37,359 nucleotides of DNA from Paludibacter sp. GTDB taxonomy: Bacteria; Bacteroidota; Bacteroidia; Bacteroidales; Paludibacteraceae. A model generated the notes under the pieces. That model was not told where the DNA came from, ran no database searches, and was given only the letters and a program-made list of their open reading frames with translations. Location: contig JAQUWU010000036.1 in assembly GCA_028692715.1 (NCBI GenBank), positions 13,115-50,473 of the forward strand, given 5' to 3'. Each line of letters starts with the position of its first letter. The stretch's first letter is position 1. Below, one piece after another: positions 25,107 to 34,194 of the stretch. Position numbers and translations under genes: made by a program.

Positions 25107-25562
25107 ATGAAAATACTTATTCAAAATAGTATATCACTCATATTCGGGCTATATTTTTTAATAGCCGGAACGGGATTTAACGTGGTGAATTATTGCTGTA
25201 ATTTATGTGAAAAAGAAGGTGTAGAAGCAGTAATTATTGAATCAAAACATATACAACGCGATCACGAAATGAGCTGTTGTAATGATGATTTGTCATCCGA
25301 AAAAACTTGTGATAATTTACAACATCATTCAAACTCCTGTCATTTAACCCGCTATAGTGTTGAAATTTCTCCTATTAGCTCCATATTGGAACTTAAAACA
25401 GCTACTGATTTTCAATTAATTCTGTTTCTCAATGTTCAAAACAGAATTTCAGAAGTATTAAACAATAATATTGATTCAGAGTTTGAATTACCCCCACCAG
25501 ATAAGAAATTATTAAAAAAAGGTAGAGATATCCTTACTACCAATGCTATCCTTCTCATTTGA
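25107..25562 (+). CDS. Cys/His-rich exported or membrane protein, metal operon
   Basis: The 151-residue protein is not a named family I recognise. Residues ~7-23 are hydrophobic (signal or membrane anchor). A stretch rich in potential metal ligands follows: Cys30, 31, 34, 57, 58, 68 and 78, with His48, 53, 73, 74 and 79 (CCNLC, then MSCCND, HHSNSCH). The C-terminal half has a second hydrophobic segment, a PPPDK motif and ends hydrophobically. It sits 79 bp upstream of a TonB receptor with a Cys-rich plug motif and an exported HMA protein, so binding or sensing of a soft metal such as copper is a reasonable inference, not proven. Confidence 0.65.
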   Translation: MKILIQNSISLIFGLYFLIAGTGFNVVNYCCNLCEKEGVEAVIIESKHIQRDHEMSCCNDDLSSEKTCDNLQHHSNSCHLTRYSVEISPISSILELKTATDFQLILFLNVQNRISEVLNNNIDSEFELPPPDKKLLKKGRDILTTNAILLI

Positions 25563-25641
25563 TTTATATTGAGCTGTTTTTTAGGCGAACTATTTTTTAG
25601 TTTGCCTGTAAGATTATTTACTCAATTTAAATCAAAAAAAT

Positions 25642-27810
25642 ATGAAACAAATATTTTTTCTGATTGGTTTCTTGCTTTTTTATATGTCTGCTTTTTCTGC
25701 TATTAAAGGGAAAGTGATTGATAAAAAAGGTGAACCAATCCCTGGAACCAATGTGTATTGGTTAAATACATCTGTGGGTGCAGTTACAGATGTTAATGGT
25801 GATTTCCAAATCACTAATCGCCCTATCGATAAGGTTTTAATATTCAGTAATATCGCTTTTAATAGTGATACCGTTGAAATTACAGATGGAAAAACATTAT
25901 TAAAAATAGAATTACGAGAAAACTTACAATTATCGGAACTTGCTGTAGTTGCGAAAAGTCTCGGTACAATAAAAGGTCGTACTTCTGTTATACAAACCGA
26001 GAAAATTACGGGTGCTGAATTGTGCAAAGCGGCTTGTTGTAATTTATCAGAAAGTTTCGAAACCAATCCATCAGTGGACGTATCGTACAGTGATGCAGCA
26101 ACAGGCGCAAAACAAATTAAAATGCTCGGCCTTTCGGGTGCTTATGTTCAAATGCTCACTGAGAATATCCCCAATCTTCGTGGAATTTCGTCTACCTATG
26201 GTTTAGGTTATATTCCCGGTCCATGGATGGAGAGTATTCAGGTTTCGAAAGGAACAGCTTCGGTAATAAATGGTTATGAAGCATTAACAGGACAAATTAA
26301 TGTAGAATATAAAAAACCACAAACTAGCGAAATTGTGGCCGCAAATCTGTTTGCAAGTGATGCTGGTAGAATAGAAGCAAATGTGAATGTATCAGCTAAA
26401 TTGTCCAATTCGTTGTCGACGGGAATTTTGTTCCATGCTTCGGATGAACTAATGTCTCTCGACCAAAACGGTGATAATTTTTTGGATATGCCAATGGTAA
26501 AACAATACAATTTTATCAACAGGTGGTATTTTAAAACTGATAAATTTATATCACAATTATTTTTCAGAGCATTGTCAGAAAACAGAGTGGGAGGACAGCT
26601 TACAGGAAATTATCATATAGGAATTGACACAAAAAGGTACGAGTTTTTTGTAAAAAATGGTTATATTTTCGACAATATAACAGGTTCCAGCATTGGGTTT
26701 ATTGTAAGTGGTTCCTTACACAATCAAAATGCAAAGTATGGAACTAAAGCGTATGATGGTCATCAGGATAATTTCTATGCAAACCTGATTTATCAAACCA
26801 GTTTTGGCGAAATGCACAAGATCTCAACCGGAGCAAGTTTTAATTATGATCGTTATGATGAAACCCTTACATTGGCTGAAATAACAAATTTTCCAAGAGC
26901 TGAATATGTCCCGGGAGCATTTCTGGAATATACTTTTAATCTGAATGATAAATTTATTGCATTAGCAGGTTTGCGTGGCGATGTTAGTTCGAAATACGGT
27001 GCTTTTGTAACACCTCGTTTACACTTAAAATATAATGTGAATGAGCATTTGAATTTCAGAGCCAGTGCCGGTAAAGGATATCGTTCGCCTAATGTGCTGG
27101 CGGAGAATAACTTTATGCTTGCCAGTAATCGGACAATGAATATTGCAACCGATTTGAAAATGGAAGAAGCGTGGAATTATGGACTTAGTACACAGATTTT
27201 AATCCCTGTTTTCAACAAAGAATTAAATTTGGTTGGTGAGTGGTATTATACAAATTTCAACAATCAGGTTGTAGTTGATATGGATACAGACCCTCATGGA
27301 GTAAGTTTCACAAACCTTATCGGAAAATCATTTTCACACAGCGCACAGATAGAGGCAAATGTTGAAGTTGTTAAAGGACTTTCACTGACTTTAGCACACC
27401 GAATAACCGATGCTAAAACAACTATTGGTCGCGTTTTGCGTGAAAAGCCACTTACACCACGTTACAAAAGTTTAATCACTGCTTCGTACCAAACAGCTTT
27501 GAAAAAATGGCAGTTTGATTTTACAACACAGTTTAATGGAGGTGGTCGTATGCCCGACCCTGATATAACAACTCCCTTATGGAAAACTGAGTTTGCATCC
27601 TATACCATTTTGAATACTCAGATAACGAAATATTTTCGTACCTGGTCGGTATATTTGGGTGCTGAAAATCTGACAAATTTCATTCAGGAAAATCCGATTA
27701 TTGATGTGGAAAATCCCTCAAGTAGCAATTTCGATGCTTCAATGGTGTGGGGTCCAACTCATGGACGTAAAATTTATATCGGCCTGCGTTGGGCATTGGA
27801 TCGTGAATAA
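25642..27810 (+). CDS. TonB-dependent receptor, predicted heavy-metal type
   Basis: The 722-residue protein has a signal peptide (1-19) and then a carboxypeptidase-D-regulatory-like domain (~20-95, IKGKVIDKKGEPIPGTNVYW). The plug (~110-230) carries the unusual ELCKAACCNLSESFE (Cys128, 132, 133), and a 22-strand barrel ends in an aromatic-rich strand (IYIGLRWALD). It should import a ligand across the outer membrane using TonB energy. The substrate is inferred from context: a Cys/His-rich protein upstream and an exported HMA protein 40 bp downstream point to copper or another soft metal. A siderophore-type ligand cannot be excluded. Confidence 0.82.
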   Translation: MKQIFFLIGFLLFYMSAFSAIKGKVIDKKGEPIPGTNVYWLNTSVGAVTDVNGDFQITNRPIDKVLIFSNIAFNSDTVEITDGKTLLKIELRENLQLSELAVVAKSLGTIKGRTSVIQTEKITGAELCKAACCNLSESFETNPSVDVSYSDAATGAKQIKMLGLSGAYVQMLTENIPNLRGISSTYGLGYIPGPWMESIQVSKGTASVINGYEALTGQINVEYKKPQTSEIVAANLFASDAGRIEANVNVSAKLSNSLSTGILFHASDELMSLDQNGDNFLDMPMVKQYNFINRWYFKTDKFISQLFFRALSENRVGGQLTGNYHIGIDTKRYEFFVKNGYIFDNITGSSIGFIVSGSLHNQNAKYGTKAYDGHQDNFYANLIYQTSFGEMHKISTGASFNYDRYDETLTLAEITNFPRAEYVPGAFLEYTFNLNDKFIALAGLRGDVSSKYGAFVTPRLHLKYNVNEHLNFRASAGKGYRSPNVLAENNFMLASNRTMNIATDLKMEEAWNYGLSTQILIPVFNKELNLVGEWYYTNFNNQVVVDMDTDPHGVSFTNLIGKSFSHSAQIEANVEVVKGLSLTLAHRITDAKTTIGRVLREKPLTPRYKSLITASYQTALKKWQFDFTTQFNGGGRMPDPDITTPLWKTEFASYTILNTQITKYFRTWSVYLGAENLTNFIQENPIIDVENPSSSNFDASMVWGPTHGRKIYIGLRWALDRE

Positions 27811-27850
27811 TAAGTTACAAATAATAAATTAACAAATAAATTTATAAAAA

Positions 27851-28237
27851 ATGAAAACAAAAATTATTTTAATCGCTCTATTATCATTCCTGTTTGTTGG
27901 TGGAATGTTTGCTAAAAAAGAAAAAGTAACTTTTAGTGTAGAAATGGATTGTATGAGTTGTAAACAGAAAATAGAAAAGAATATTGCTTTTGAAAAAGGC
28001 GTTAAAGATATGGACGTCAATTTCGAGAAAAAGACAGTAATACTTACTTACGATGACTCTAAAACTGATATTGCAAAATTACAGAAAGGTTTTAAGAAAA
28101 TTGGCTACGAAGCAGTTGTGGTTAAACCGGCAGCTTGTTGTGGCGAAAATACTTCTGAGGGATGTAAAGAGAAATGTGCCGATAAGAAATCAGAAGAAGC
28201 ATGTAAAACCAAAGAATGCGAAACTAAAGTAAAATAA
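27851..28237 (+). CDS. exported HMA-domain protein with Cys-rich tail
   Basis: The 128-residue protein has a signal peptide (1-21, MKTKIILIALLSFLFVGGMF), so it is periplasmic or surface-exposed rather than a cytosolic chaperone. Residues ~25-91 form a heavy-metal-associated ferredoxin-like domain with the CxxC site MDCMSCK (Cys34, Cys37) and a KKIGYEAVV end. The last ~35 residues are Lys/Glu-rich with six more cysteines (96, 97, 105, 109, 118, 123), a second possible metal-binding region. It follows the TonB receptor by 40 bp. Likely job: accept or buffer the metal brought in by the receptor. A mercury (MerP-like) role is possible but no mer genes are present. Confidence 0.85.
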   Translation: MKTKIILIALLSFLFVGGMFAKKEKVTFSVEMDCMSCKQKIEKNIAFEKGVKDMDVNFEKKTVILTYDDSKTDIAKLQKGFKKIGYEAVVVKPAACCGENTSEGCKEKCADKKSEEACKTKECETKVK

Positions 28238-28322
28238 TACCGATAGCACAAACAATACAGTCCAATTTCGACTTTGTCTCATTGCCCTATTTGTTTGTAT
28301 ACATCGGCATTAACCACAGTAG

Positions 28323-28355
28323 ACATATAAAATAGCTTTGGGCTATTTTATATGT
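28323..28355 (+). terminator. 14-bp perfect hairpin downstream of the HMA gene
   Basis: Arms ACATATAAAATAGC (28323-28336) and GCTATTTTATATGT (28342-28355) with loop TTTGG. There is no T run after it, so it may be an mRNA-end stabiliser or weak terminator about 86 bp beyond the stop. Confidence 0.45.
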
Positions 28356-28396
28356 ACAGATGGTATAAGATTGTTGCTGAACAATTTTAAAATAAA

Positions 28397-28430
28397 AAAA
28401 AGTCCCGAAAGTGAAATTTCGGGACTTTTT
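28397..28430. terminator. bidirectional terminator between convergent operons
   Basis: AAAAAGTCCCGAAA and TTTCGGGACTTTTT are perfect 14-bp arms with loop GTGAAA, and A/T runs on both sides serve both strands. It lies 15 bp after the stop of the minus-strand TonB receptor. Confidence 0.9.
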
Positions 28431-28444
28431 TATTGCTGTTTTAT

Positions 28445-30913
28445 TTAAAACTTCACGGAAATTCCGGCAAGCAAATTTGTCCCTGCTTGCGGGTACGCTC
28501 CGAAGTAGTTATATACTACTGTTGACTGGTCATAAACTGGATTAGCGGTGTCCTGTGGAATATAGGGAGAACTCCAGGCATTACTGATATACATTGCATT
28601 GAAAATATTATTTACAAGCAAAGTAAAGTTTAGTTCGCGTAGACCCTTTACAGGTACTGAATAACTCAGACGCAGGTTGTTTAAGAAATAATTAGGCAAC
28701 TGGCGATCTGCACTTCCTGTATTATCGACAAATTGTTTTCCAACATAAACCGATTGCAAACCTGCCTCAAAATCATCTTTCGTGAAAGTAATCATGCTAT
28801 TGGCCATTAATGTAGGGGTAAATGCTATCGGTGTATTCTGGTATAATTTACTCACACTTTTCCCTGTAGGTTCCCAATTATCATCAAGTACATTTACTGT
28901 TTCGGTAAAATCTTTGATACGATTGTAACTAAAGGTAGCTGAAGCATCCCAACGCAACCAACTGAAAGGTTTAATTGCTCCAACTAATTCAATTCCGGAG
29001 CGGTAACTGCTGGCAATATTGTCGGTAAGGAGTTCGCCAATATCATTAATTTTACCCGTAAGGATCAGTTGATTATGATAATACATAAAATAAGCATTAG
29101 CACCGATCGAAAAAATGGAGTTATGGAATTTATATCCTAATTCAGTATCGTACAAAGTTTCGTAGGTAGGCCATGAATCTTTTGTGCCATCAGTATAATT
29201 AGTACGTGTGGGTTCACGGTTAGCAATGGCAAAAGAACCGAAAATTTCATTTTTTTCATTCGGACGGAAGAACACACCCGCTTTTGGATTAATGAAATTG
29301 AACTGCTTGTCTACATCAAGTATTTGCATAGCATTGATAGCATCATCCCACTGATCATTGACACCTTTCAACGTGTAATTCACCCGACGATATTGCAAGT
29401 CAGCATACAGATTGAATTTTGTTGATAAATCGTAATTGGCTTTCAAATAGATATTGGCATCCAATTTGTTTACTTTGCTACGATAATACTCTGTTATGGG
29501 AAGCACATCTCCAATATAATTTTTAACCCAAGTTACATCGCCCCAATGGCTACCCCAATATTTATTCATTGCACCTCCTAATTGAGCCGTTAGTTTGTCT
29601 TTTTGATAATTAAGAGAGGAAACAGCTCCGGCAAAATCATTCCCCATCTTTTTCTGACGTACTAAATCACTGCTTGTAATGGTGGTGATGTCATTTAATT
29701 CAAAAGACGACAGAGCATAATTTCTTAAGGTTTGATCCTGTTTGTATTCTTCGTAATATCCATCACCACGGGTATAATGCAAGCCTGCATTCAAGCTAAG
29801 CGATGAAGAAAAAGTGTGAACACCCAGTAACTGAAAATTAGTTTGGATGTAATTATCAGTTTGATTTTGATAATACAATGGATCTCCATTTGAATCGTCA
29901 CCCATATAACCACAGGGATTGTATGTACGTGGATATTCCAACTCAGGCAGTGCATAAGAATCAATTCCATTCCATGCATGATACGTTTTTTCGGTTCCGC
30001 CAAAAGTCAAAAACTTAATTGAAGTATTTTCACCGTAATAACCTGCTTGTAAAAAATAAGATTCCATATCCACCGTTGCCCTATCGATATAGCCATCCGA
30101 TTTTACAGATGACAAACGGGTATCAATAGCCCAATGATTGTTCAGCAAGCCTGAACTGGCTTTTACTGTTTCTTTTAGTGTGTTGAACGAACCGTAGGAA
30201 ATGTTCATTTCTCCCGATGCCTTTTGAGCAAAATTATCGGTTTGCATACTGATATTGGCACCGAAAGCACCAGCACCGTTGGTGGAAGATCCTACCCCAC
30301 GTTGTACCTGTACACTTTCAAGCGAAGAAGTGAAATCGGGAAGATCAACCCAATAAGCACCCTGTTCGTCAGCATCGTTATACGGAATGCCGTTTATGGT
30401 GATATTGATGCGGGTTGCATCTGTACCACGTATACGGAAATTTGTATAACCGACCCCAGTTCCTGCATCGGAAGTTACAACCAGCGAAGGTGTATTGGAA
30501 AGCATGTAAGGAATGTCCTGACCAAGATTCGATTTGGCTAAGGTCTCTTTGTCGATGTTGGTATATACAACCGGAGTCTTGTCGGAAGCACGAAGCGAAT
30601 TTACGGTAATTTCGTTGATAGAAATTGAAGTCGTTTTAAGTGTGATAGTCAGATTTTTATCCACTTCTGAGTCAATGTTTGCCGTTTCGTAACCAATATA
30701 CGAAACAACAATTGAATAATTTTTCTTTGTCAGTCCTTCAAAAAGGAAAGAACCATTTTTGTCGGTAATTTTTCCCGAATTGTTGTTTTGTAAAACTACT
30801 GTTGCGCCATTTAGTGCAACCCCATTTTCGTCCAACACTTTTCCTTTAATGCTGTGTTGAGCGAATGAAATCATTGAAAACAGCATAAATGCTGCAATAA
30901 AAAATTGTCTCAT
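28445..30913 (-). CDS. TonB-dependent receptor, predicted thiamine uptake (OMthi-like)
   Basis: The 822-residue protein has a signal peptide (1-18, ending SFAQ) and a carboxypeptidase-D-regulatory-like domain (~19-105, HSIKGKVLDENGVALNGATV). The plug follows (~115-230; TPVVYTNIDKETLAKSNLG, then FRIRGTDATRINITINGIPY) and then a full barrel ending AGISVKF. On sequence alone it is a generic TonB receptor. The substrate call rests on a TPP riboswitch 70 bp upstream: riboswitch-controlled TonB receptors for thiamine are known in Bacteroides. No other thiamine gene (pnuT, thi) is in the window, so it is monocistronic here. Confidence 0.88.
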   Translation of the reverse strand: MRQFFIAAFMLFSMISFAQHSIKGKVLDENGVALNGATVVLQNNNSGKITDKNGSFLFEGLTKKNYSIVVSYIGYETANIDSEVDKNLTITLKTTSISINEITVNSLRASDKTPVVYTNIDKETLAKSNLGQDIPYMLSNTPSLVVTSDAGTGVGYTNFRIRGTDATRINITINGIPYNDADEQGAYWVDLPDFTSSLESVQVQRGVGSSTNGAGAFGANISMQTDNFAQKASGEMNISYGSFNTLKETVKASSGLLNNHWAIDTRLSSVKSDGYIDRATVDMESYFLQAGYYGENTSIKFLTFGGTEKTYHAWNGIDSYALPELEYPRTYNPCGYMGDDSNGDPLYYQNQTDNYIQTNFQLLGVHTFSSSLSLNAGLHYTRGDGYYEEYKQDQTLRNYALSSFELNDITTITSSDLVRQKKMGNDFAGAVSSLNYQKDKLTAQLGGAMNKYWGSHWGDVTWVKNYIGDVLPITEYYRSKVNKLDANIYLKANYDLSTKFNLYADLQYRRVNYTLKGVNDQWDDAINAMQILDVDKQFNFINPKAGVFFRPNEKNEIFGSFAIANREPTRTNYTDGTKDSWPTYETLYDTELGYKFHNSIFSIGANAYFMYYHNQLILTGKINDIGELLTDNIASSYRSGIELVGAIKPFSWLRWDASATFSYNRIKDFTETVNVLDDNWEPTGKSVSKLYQNTPIAFTPTLMANSMITFTKDDFEAGLQSVYVGKQFVDNTGSADRQLPNYFLNNLRLSYSVPVKGLRELNFTLLVNNIFNAMYISNAWSSPYIPQDTANPVYDQSTVVYNYFGAYPQAGTNLLAGISVKF

Positions 30914-30983
30914 AACAAATTGATTAGTTAGTTAATAAATTTTGTTTTGAGAGCCTAATAAAGAACACGGAAGATTTGTCTTA

Positions 30984-31052
30984 TTCCCTTCCCGGAATTA
31001 CCCGCGCAGGTTCAAAGGGTATGATCTCAGCCCGAAATATTAAGGCACCCCA
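30984..31052 (-). ncRNA. TPP riboswitch (THI element)
   Basis: On the minus strand the conserved core is clear in order: GGGGTGCC (31051-31044), GGCTGAGAT, ACCCTTTGAACCTG, then GGGTAATTCCGGGAAGGGA. These are the pyrimidine- and pyrophosphate-sensor helices of the TPP aptamer. The stem between GTGCC and GGGC is short and lacks the optional P3a. No hairpin with a T run lies between it and the ATG, so control may act at translation or mRNA stability, or through an expression platform I cannot see. Thiamine diphosphate should repress the downstream receptor. Confidence 0.92.
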
Positions 31053-31181
31053 TTTTGGTTTGAAAGTTCGAAAGTTTTTAAAGTTTAAAAGTATTAAACC
31101 GTTATAACTTGCCGAAAGTTCATGTATTTTAAAAAAGAAAGAAAAACAGCCCTGGAAGCGAGCCGAATTCCTTTCGGGGGA

Positions 31182-31189
31182 CAAAAGTA
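31182..31189 (-). promoter_or_regulatory. predicted promoter upstream of the TPP riboswitch
   Basis: The minus strand reads TACTTTTG, matching TAnnTTTG, about 270 bp upstream of the receptor start, giving a leader that includes the whole riboswitch. Confidence 0.55.
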
Positions 31190-31201
31190 CAATAAATTTT
31201 T

Positions 31202-31233
31202 TAATGTGTTGATATGATGATGTGATGATGTGT
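31202..31233 (+). repeat. degenerate TGATGTGA octamer array
   Basis: Four diverged octamers (TAATGTGT, TGATATGA, TGATGTGA, TGATGTGT) lie in inverted orientation to the array at 31338-31393, so a transcript through both could fold. Confidence 0.6.
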
Positions 31234-31337
31234 TGATTTTCGGAAGCAATAATGATTTATCTTGATGATATATAACAGATTAAATCGTTGTCTAAAATTC
31301 ATATATTAACACATTTATGTAATGTATTACTTAATTA

Positions 31338-31393
31338 TCACATCATCACATCATCACATCATCACATCACCACATCACCACATTACCACATCA
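31338..31393 (-). repeat. octamer array immediately after the comM stop
   Basis: Seven octamers on the minus strand: TGATGTGG, TAATGTGG, TGATGTGG, then four TGATGTGA. The array starts 2 bp after the comM stop codon. It is the same family and gene-relative orientation as the array at 11711-11790. Confidence 0.85.
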
Positions 31394-31395
31394 AA

Positions 31396-32934
31396 TCAAC
31401 CCGCCCAACCCTCTCTGTCCAGATTTCTGTAATTAATGGCTTCGGCTATATGATTGGAAAGAATATTTTCGGCATCGTCCAGGTCGGCAATGGTGCGTGC
31501 TACTTTTATAATTCTGTCGTAGGCACGGGCTGATAAGTTAAGTCTGTTCATTGCATTTTTCAATAATTCCGAACCAGCTTTGTCAATTTGTGCAAACTCA
31601 CGCATTTGTTTCGACGACATTTGAGCATTACAATATACTCCATCTACTTCTTTAAAACGTTGTTCCTGAATCTGACGGGCTTTTATTACCCGTTCACGAA
31701 CTTTTTCGCTGGTTTCAGCATTTTTCATTTCCGAAAGTTTTTCAAAAGGTACAGGGACGATTTCGATATGAATATCAATGCGGTCGAGTAGGGGACCGGA
31801 GATTCTGCTCAGATATTTCTGGACCACACCGGGAGCGCATACGCATTCACGATCGGGATGATTATAGTATCCGCAAGGACAAGGATTCATCGAAGCTACG
31901 AGCATAAAAGATGCAGGATATTCAATAGTAAATTTTGCACGTGAAATACAAATTTTCCGATCTTCCAACGGTTGACGCATTACTTCCAGCACTGTTCTTT
32001 TGAACTCAGGAAGTTCATCGAGAAATAAAACTCCGTTATGTGCCAATGAAATTTCTCCGGGTTGCGGGAATGTTCCGCCGCCAACAAGTGCTACATCGCT
32101 GATAGTGTGGTGTGGACTTCGGAACGGACGTTGCGAAATCAACGAGGTATTGCTGTCAATATTTCCTGCAACCGAATGAATTTTAGTAGTTTCTAACGCT
32201 TCTTGCAAGGTTAATGGCGGTAAAATGGTAGGAATGCGTTTTGCCAACATCGACTTCCCTGCTCCAGGAGGGCCTACCATAATAATATTATGCCCACCAG
32301 CTGCAGAAACTTCTAATGCCCGTTTCACATTTTCCTGTCCTTTTACATCCGAAAAATCAATATCAAGGTGATTTAGATTACTAAAAAATTCCTCACGTGT
32401 ATTTACAATGGTTGGCTCCAAAGTAGAATTTCCCTTAAAAAATTCAATTACTTCGGAAATATTTTCCACTCCGTAAACATCCAAATTGTTAACCACTGCA
32501 GCTTCACGGGCATTTTGTTTCGGAAGAATAAATCCTTTAAATCCGTCTTCGCGTGCTTTAATGGCTATTGGTAAAATTCCTTTAATAGGTTGTAAACCTC
32601 CATCGAGCGAGAGTTCGCCCATAATAACAAATTTTTCTAACTCTTCATTTGGTAATTTTTGGTCGGCAGCCATAATGCCAATGGCCATGGGCAAATCGTA
32701 GGCAGAACCTTCTTTACGAATGTCAGCCGGAGCCATATTGATGACGATTTGTTTACGGGGGAAAGTGTTTCCGGTATAATTTAGAGCAGAAGCGATTCGT
32801 TCGTGACTTTCTTTTACAGCGTTATCGGGTAAGCCAACATGTAGAAAGCGAATTCCTTGACTGACATTCACTTCGATAGTGACTATGGTAGCATTTATTC
32901 CCTGAACAGCTGCGCCAAAGGTTTTTACTAACAT
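31396..32934 (-). CDS. comM: YifB/ComM family Mg chelatase-like AAA ATPase
   Basis: The protein has 512 residues, the full family length. It has an N-terminal Lon-protease-like ChlI subdomain (~20-140), Walker A GPPGAGKS (221-228), Walker B (GVLFLDELPEF), a cysteine cluster NPCPCGYYNHPDRECVC that may bind zinc, and a C-terminal Mg_chelatase_C helical domain (SARAYDRIIKVARTIADLD). In naturally competent bacteria ComM is a hexameric branch-migration helicase for incoming DNA; the family is widespread in non-competent species too. The gene starts 38 bp after the stop of the outer-membrane protein gene and is probably co-transcribed with it. An octamer array follows the stop. Confidence 0.93.
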   Translation of the reverse strand: MLVKTFGAAVQGINATIVTIEVNVSQGIRFLHVGLPDNAVKESHERIASALNYTGNTFPRKQIVINMAPADIRKEGSAYDLPMAIGIMAADQKLPNEELEKFVIMGELSLDGGLQPIKGILPIAIKAREDGFKGFILPKQNAREAAVVNNLDVYGVENISEVIEFFKGNSTLEPTIVNTREEFFSNLNHLDIDFSDVKGQENVKRALEVSAAGGHNIIMVGPPGAGKSMLAKRIPTILPPLTLQEALETTKIHSVAGNIDSNTSLISQRPFRSPHHTISDVALVGGGTFPQPGEISLAHNGVLFLDELPEFKRTVLEVMRQPLEDRKICISRAKFTIEYPASFMLVASMNPCPCGYYNHPDRECVCAPGVVQKYLSRISGPLLDRIDIHIEIVPVPFEKLSEMKNAETSEKVRERVIKARQIQEQRFKEVDGVYCNAQMSSKQMREFAQIDKAGSELLKNAMNRLNLSARAYDRIIKVARTIADLDDAENILSNHIAEAINYRNLDREGWAG

Positions 32935-32972
32935 GATTTTTCGTATTTAGTGATGGGTTAATTCGTGATTGG

Positions 32973-34046
32973 TTATTTAAACCAGTTTGACATAAAAGTC
33001 GGTTTTTTATTTTTGGTTTGTTTATAGTTATTATCAATTTGTGCTTTTAGCGTAAATACCTGTTCATACATTATTTTTCCTTCGGAGAAATGAAGGTTTA
33101 ATCCGAGTTTCCCATCTACATACTTGCTGCGGATAACATTCAGATACCATTTGCTTTGTAAATAAAATCCCGCACGCAAAAAAGGATTGTTCCAATACAT
33201 TTCGTGATTGTATTTGTAATAAAAAATATCACGTGGATTCCCTGAGTAAAGAGTGTTTTGTGTCCCAAATCCTTTATATTCTGAATTGAATCGAATGACA
33301 GCACCAATGGGCGTCTGAATGCCATTTGTCAAAGCACGATCTCGCTCATATCCAGCCAAAACTCCAACGGCAAATAAAAGTGTATCAATACCGGTTTCGT
33401 CGGAATAATTTAGACCAAAGGACAAGTGTGCCAGCGCATTATCATTCACATTGTACAATGGATTTCGTGGTAGCGTATTGGCAAGATGAAACATATACGA
33501 TTGAAAATCAACAAAAAATAAATTCAAACTTTTATGAGCTGATGCTCCAACAAAAAAAGTTTCGCGTAAGAGAGGAGTTTCATGCCCTGTCCAGTCTAAC
33601 CATAGATTAAAATTCGATTTTTCATTACTTACTTGCCAAAAAAGTCCTTGCATGGTAGGTCGATAATTACTGACAGAATCTTGAAAAAATAGATCAGAAT
33701 AATTTGAAAGTAATTCGGAACGTGGAAAAGCACCCGCGTAAAACAATTTGTTCTTTTTCTGGTATTTATAATAGGCTATTGGTTGAGCAATGTCTATAAA
33801 ATTTGCCGATCCGGAAATTTTCATTACATCGGCACCGACAAAAAAAGAATGAACCGTATCCCATTTTAACCCAATTTCAGGAGAAAAATGAACTCCGGTC
33901 ATGGTTTGGTCATTGGTTAGTGTTGATTTAGCATATTCCGTATTGTCGAAAAAGTAGTTTAAGCCGACTTTCCATTGAATGTCCTGAGCAGAAATAAAAG
34001 TTGACAGAAAGAATATACAAATAAATAAAAGGTGTTGTTTTCTCAT
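32973..34046 (-). CDS. outer-membrane protein of unknown function
   Basis: The 357-residue protein has a signal peptide (1-20, ending FISAQ). The remainder is rich in aromatic beta-strand segments (WKVGLNYFFDNTEY, GVHFSPEIGLKWD, AHLSFGLNYSD, RAGFYLQSKWYLN, LGLNLHFSEGKIMYEQ), fitting an outer-membrane barrel of about 14-16 strands. I do not recognise a named family. Predicted -7 elements lie at 34079-34086 and 34087-34094 (minus). comM follows after 38 bp. Confidence 0.65.
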   Translation of the reverse strand: MRKQHLLFICIFFLSTFISAQDIQWKVGLNYFFDNTEYAKSTLTNDQTMTGVHFSPEIGLKWDTVHSFFVGADVMKISGSANFIDIAQPIAYYKYQKKNKLFYAGAFPRSELLSNYSDLFFQDSVSNYRPTMQGLFWQVSNEKSNFNLWLDWTGHETPLLRETFFVGASAHKSLNLFFVDFQSYMFHLANTLPRNPLYNVNDNALAHLSFGLNYSDETGIDTLLFAVGVLAGYERDRALTNGIQTPIGAVIRFNSEYKGFGTQNTLYSGNPRDIFYYKYNHEMYWNNPFLRAGFYLQSKWYLNVIRSKYVDGKLGLNLHFSEGKIMYEQVFTLKAQIDNNYKQTKNKKPTFMSNWFK

Positions 34047-34149
34047 GAAATGCTGAATTTATTTTCAAAAATAAAAAACAAATATACAAATTTAATAAAT
34101 CAATTATTTGTTTTGTGAAAAATATTTTAAGAAATGATGAGTATAAAAA

Positions 34150-34175
34150 AATCCCGAACCAATAGGAACGGGATT
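34150..34175 (-). terminator. terminator of the helicase gene
   Basis: Arms AATCCCG (34150-34156) and CGGGATT (34169-34175), followed on the minus strand by six T. It lies 20 bp after the helicase stop. Confidence 0.75.
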
Positions 34176-34194
34176 AGAATATCATTTTTATTCG

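Noticed and set aside
25680-26519. Open frames opposite the metal TonB receptor
   Set aside because: They are antisense shadows of a strongly coding frame with no domains of their own.
27851-28237. MerP of a mercury-resistance operon
   Set aside because: No merR, merT or merA nearby; the TonB receptor and Cys/His-rich neighbour suggest another metal context.
30981-31184. 67-codon open frame upstream of the thiamine receptor
   Set aside because: It overlaps the TPP aptamer on the same strand; the RNA explains the conservation.
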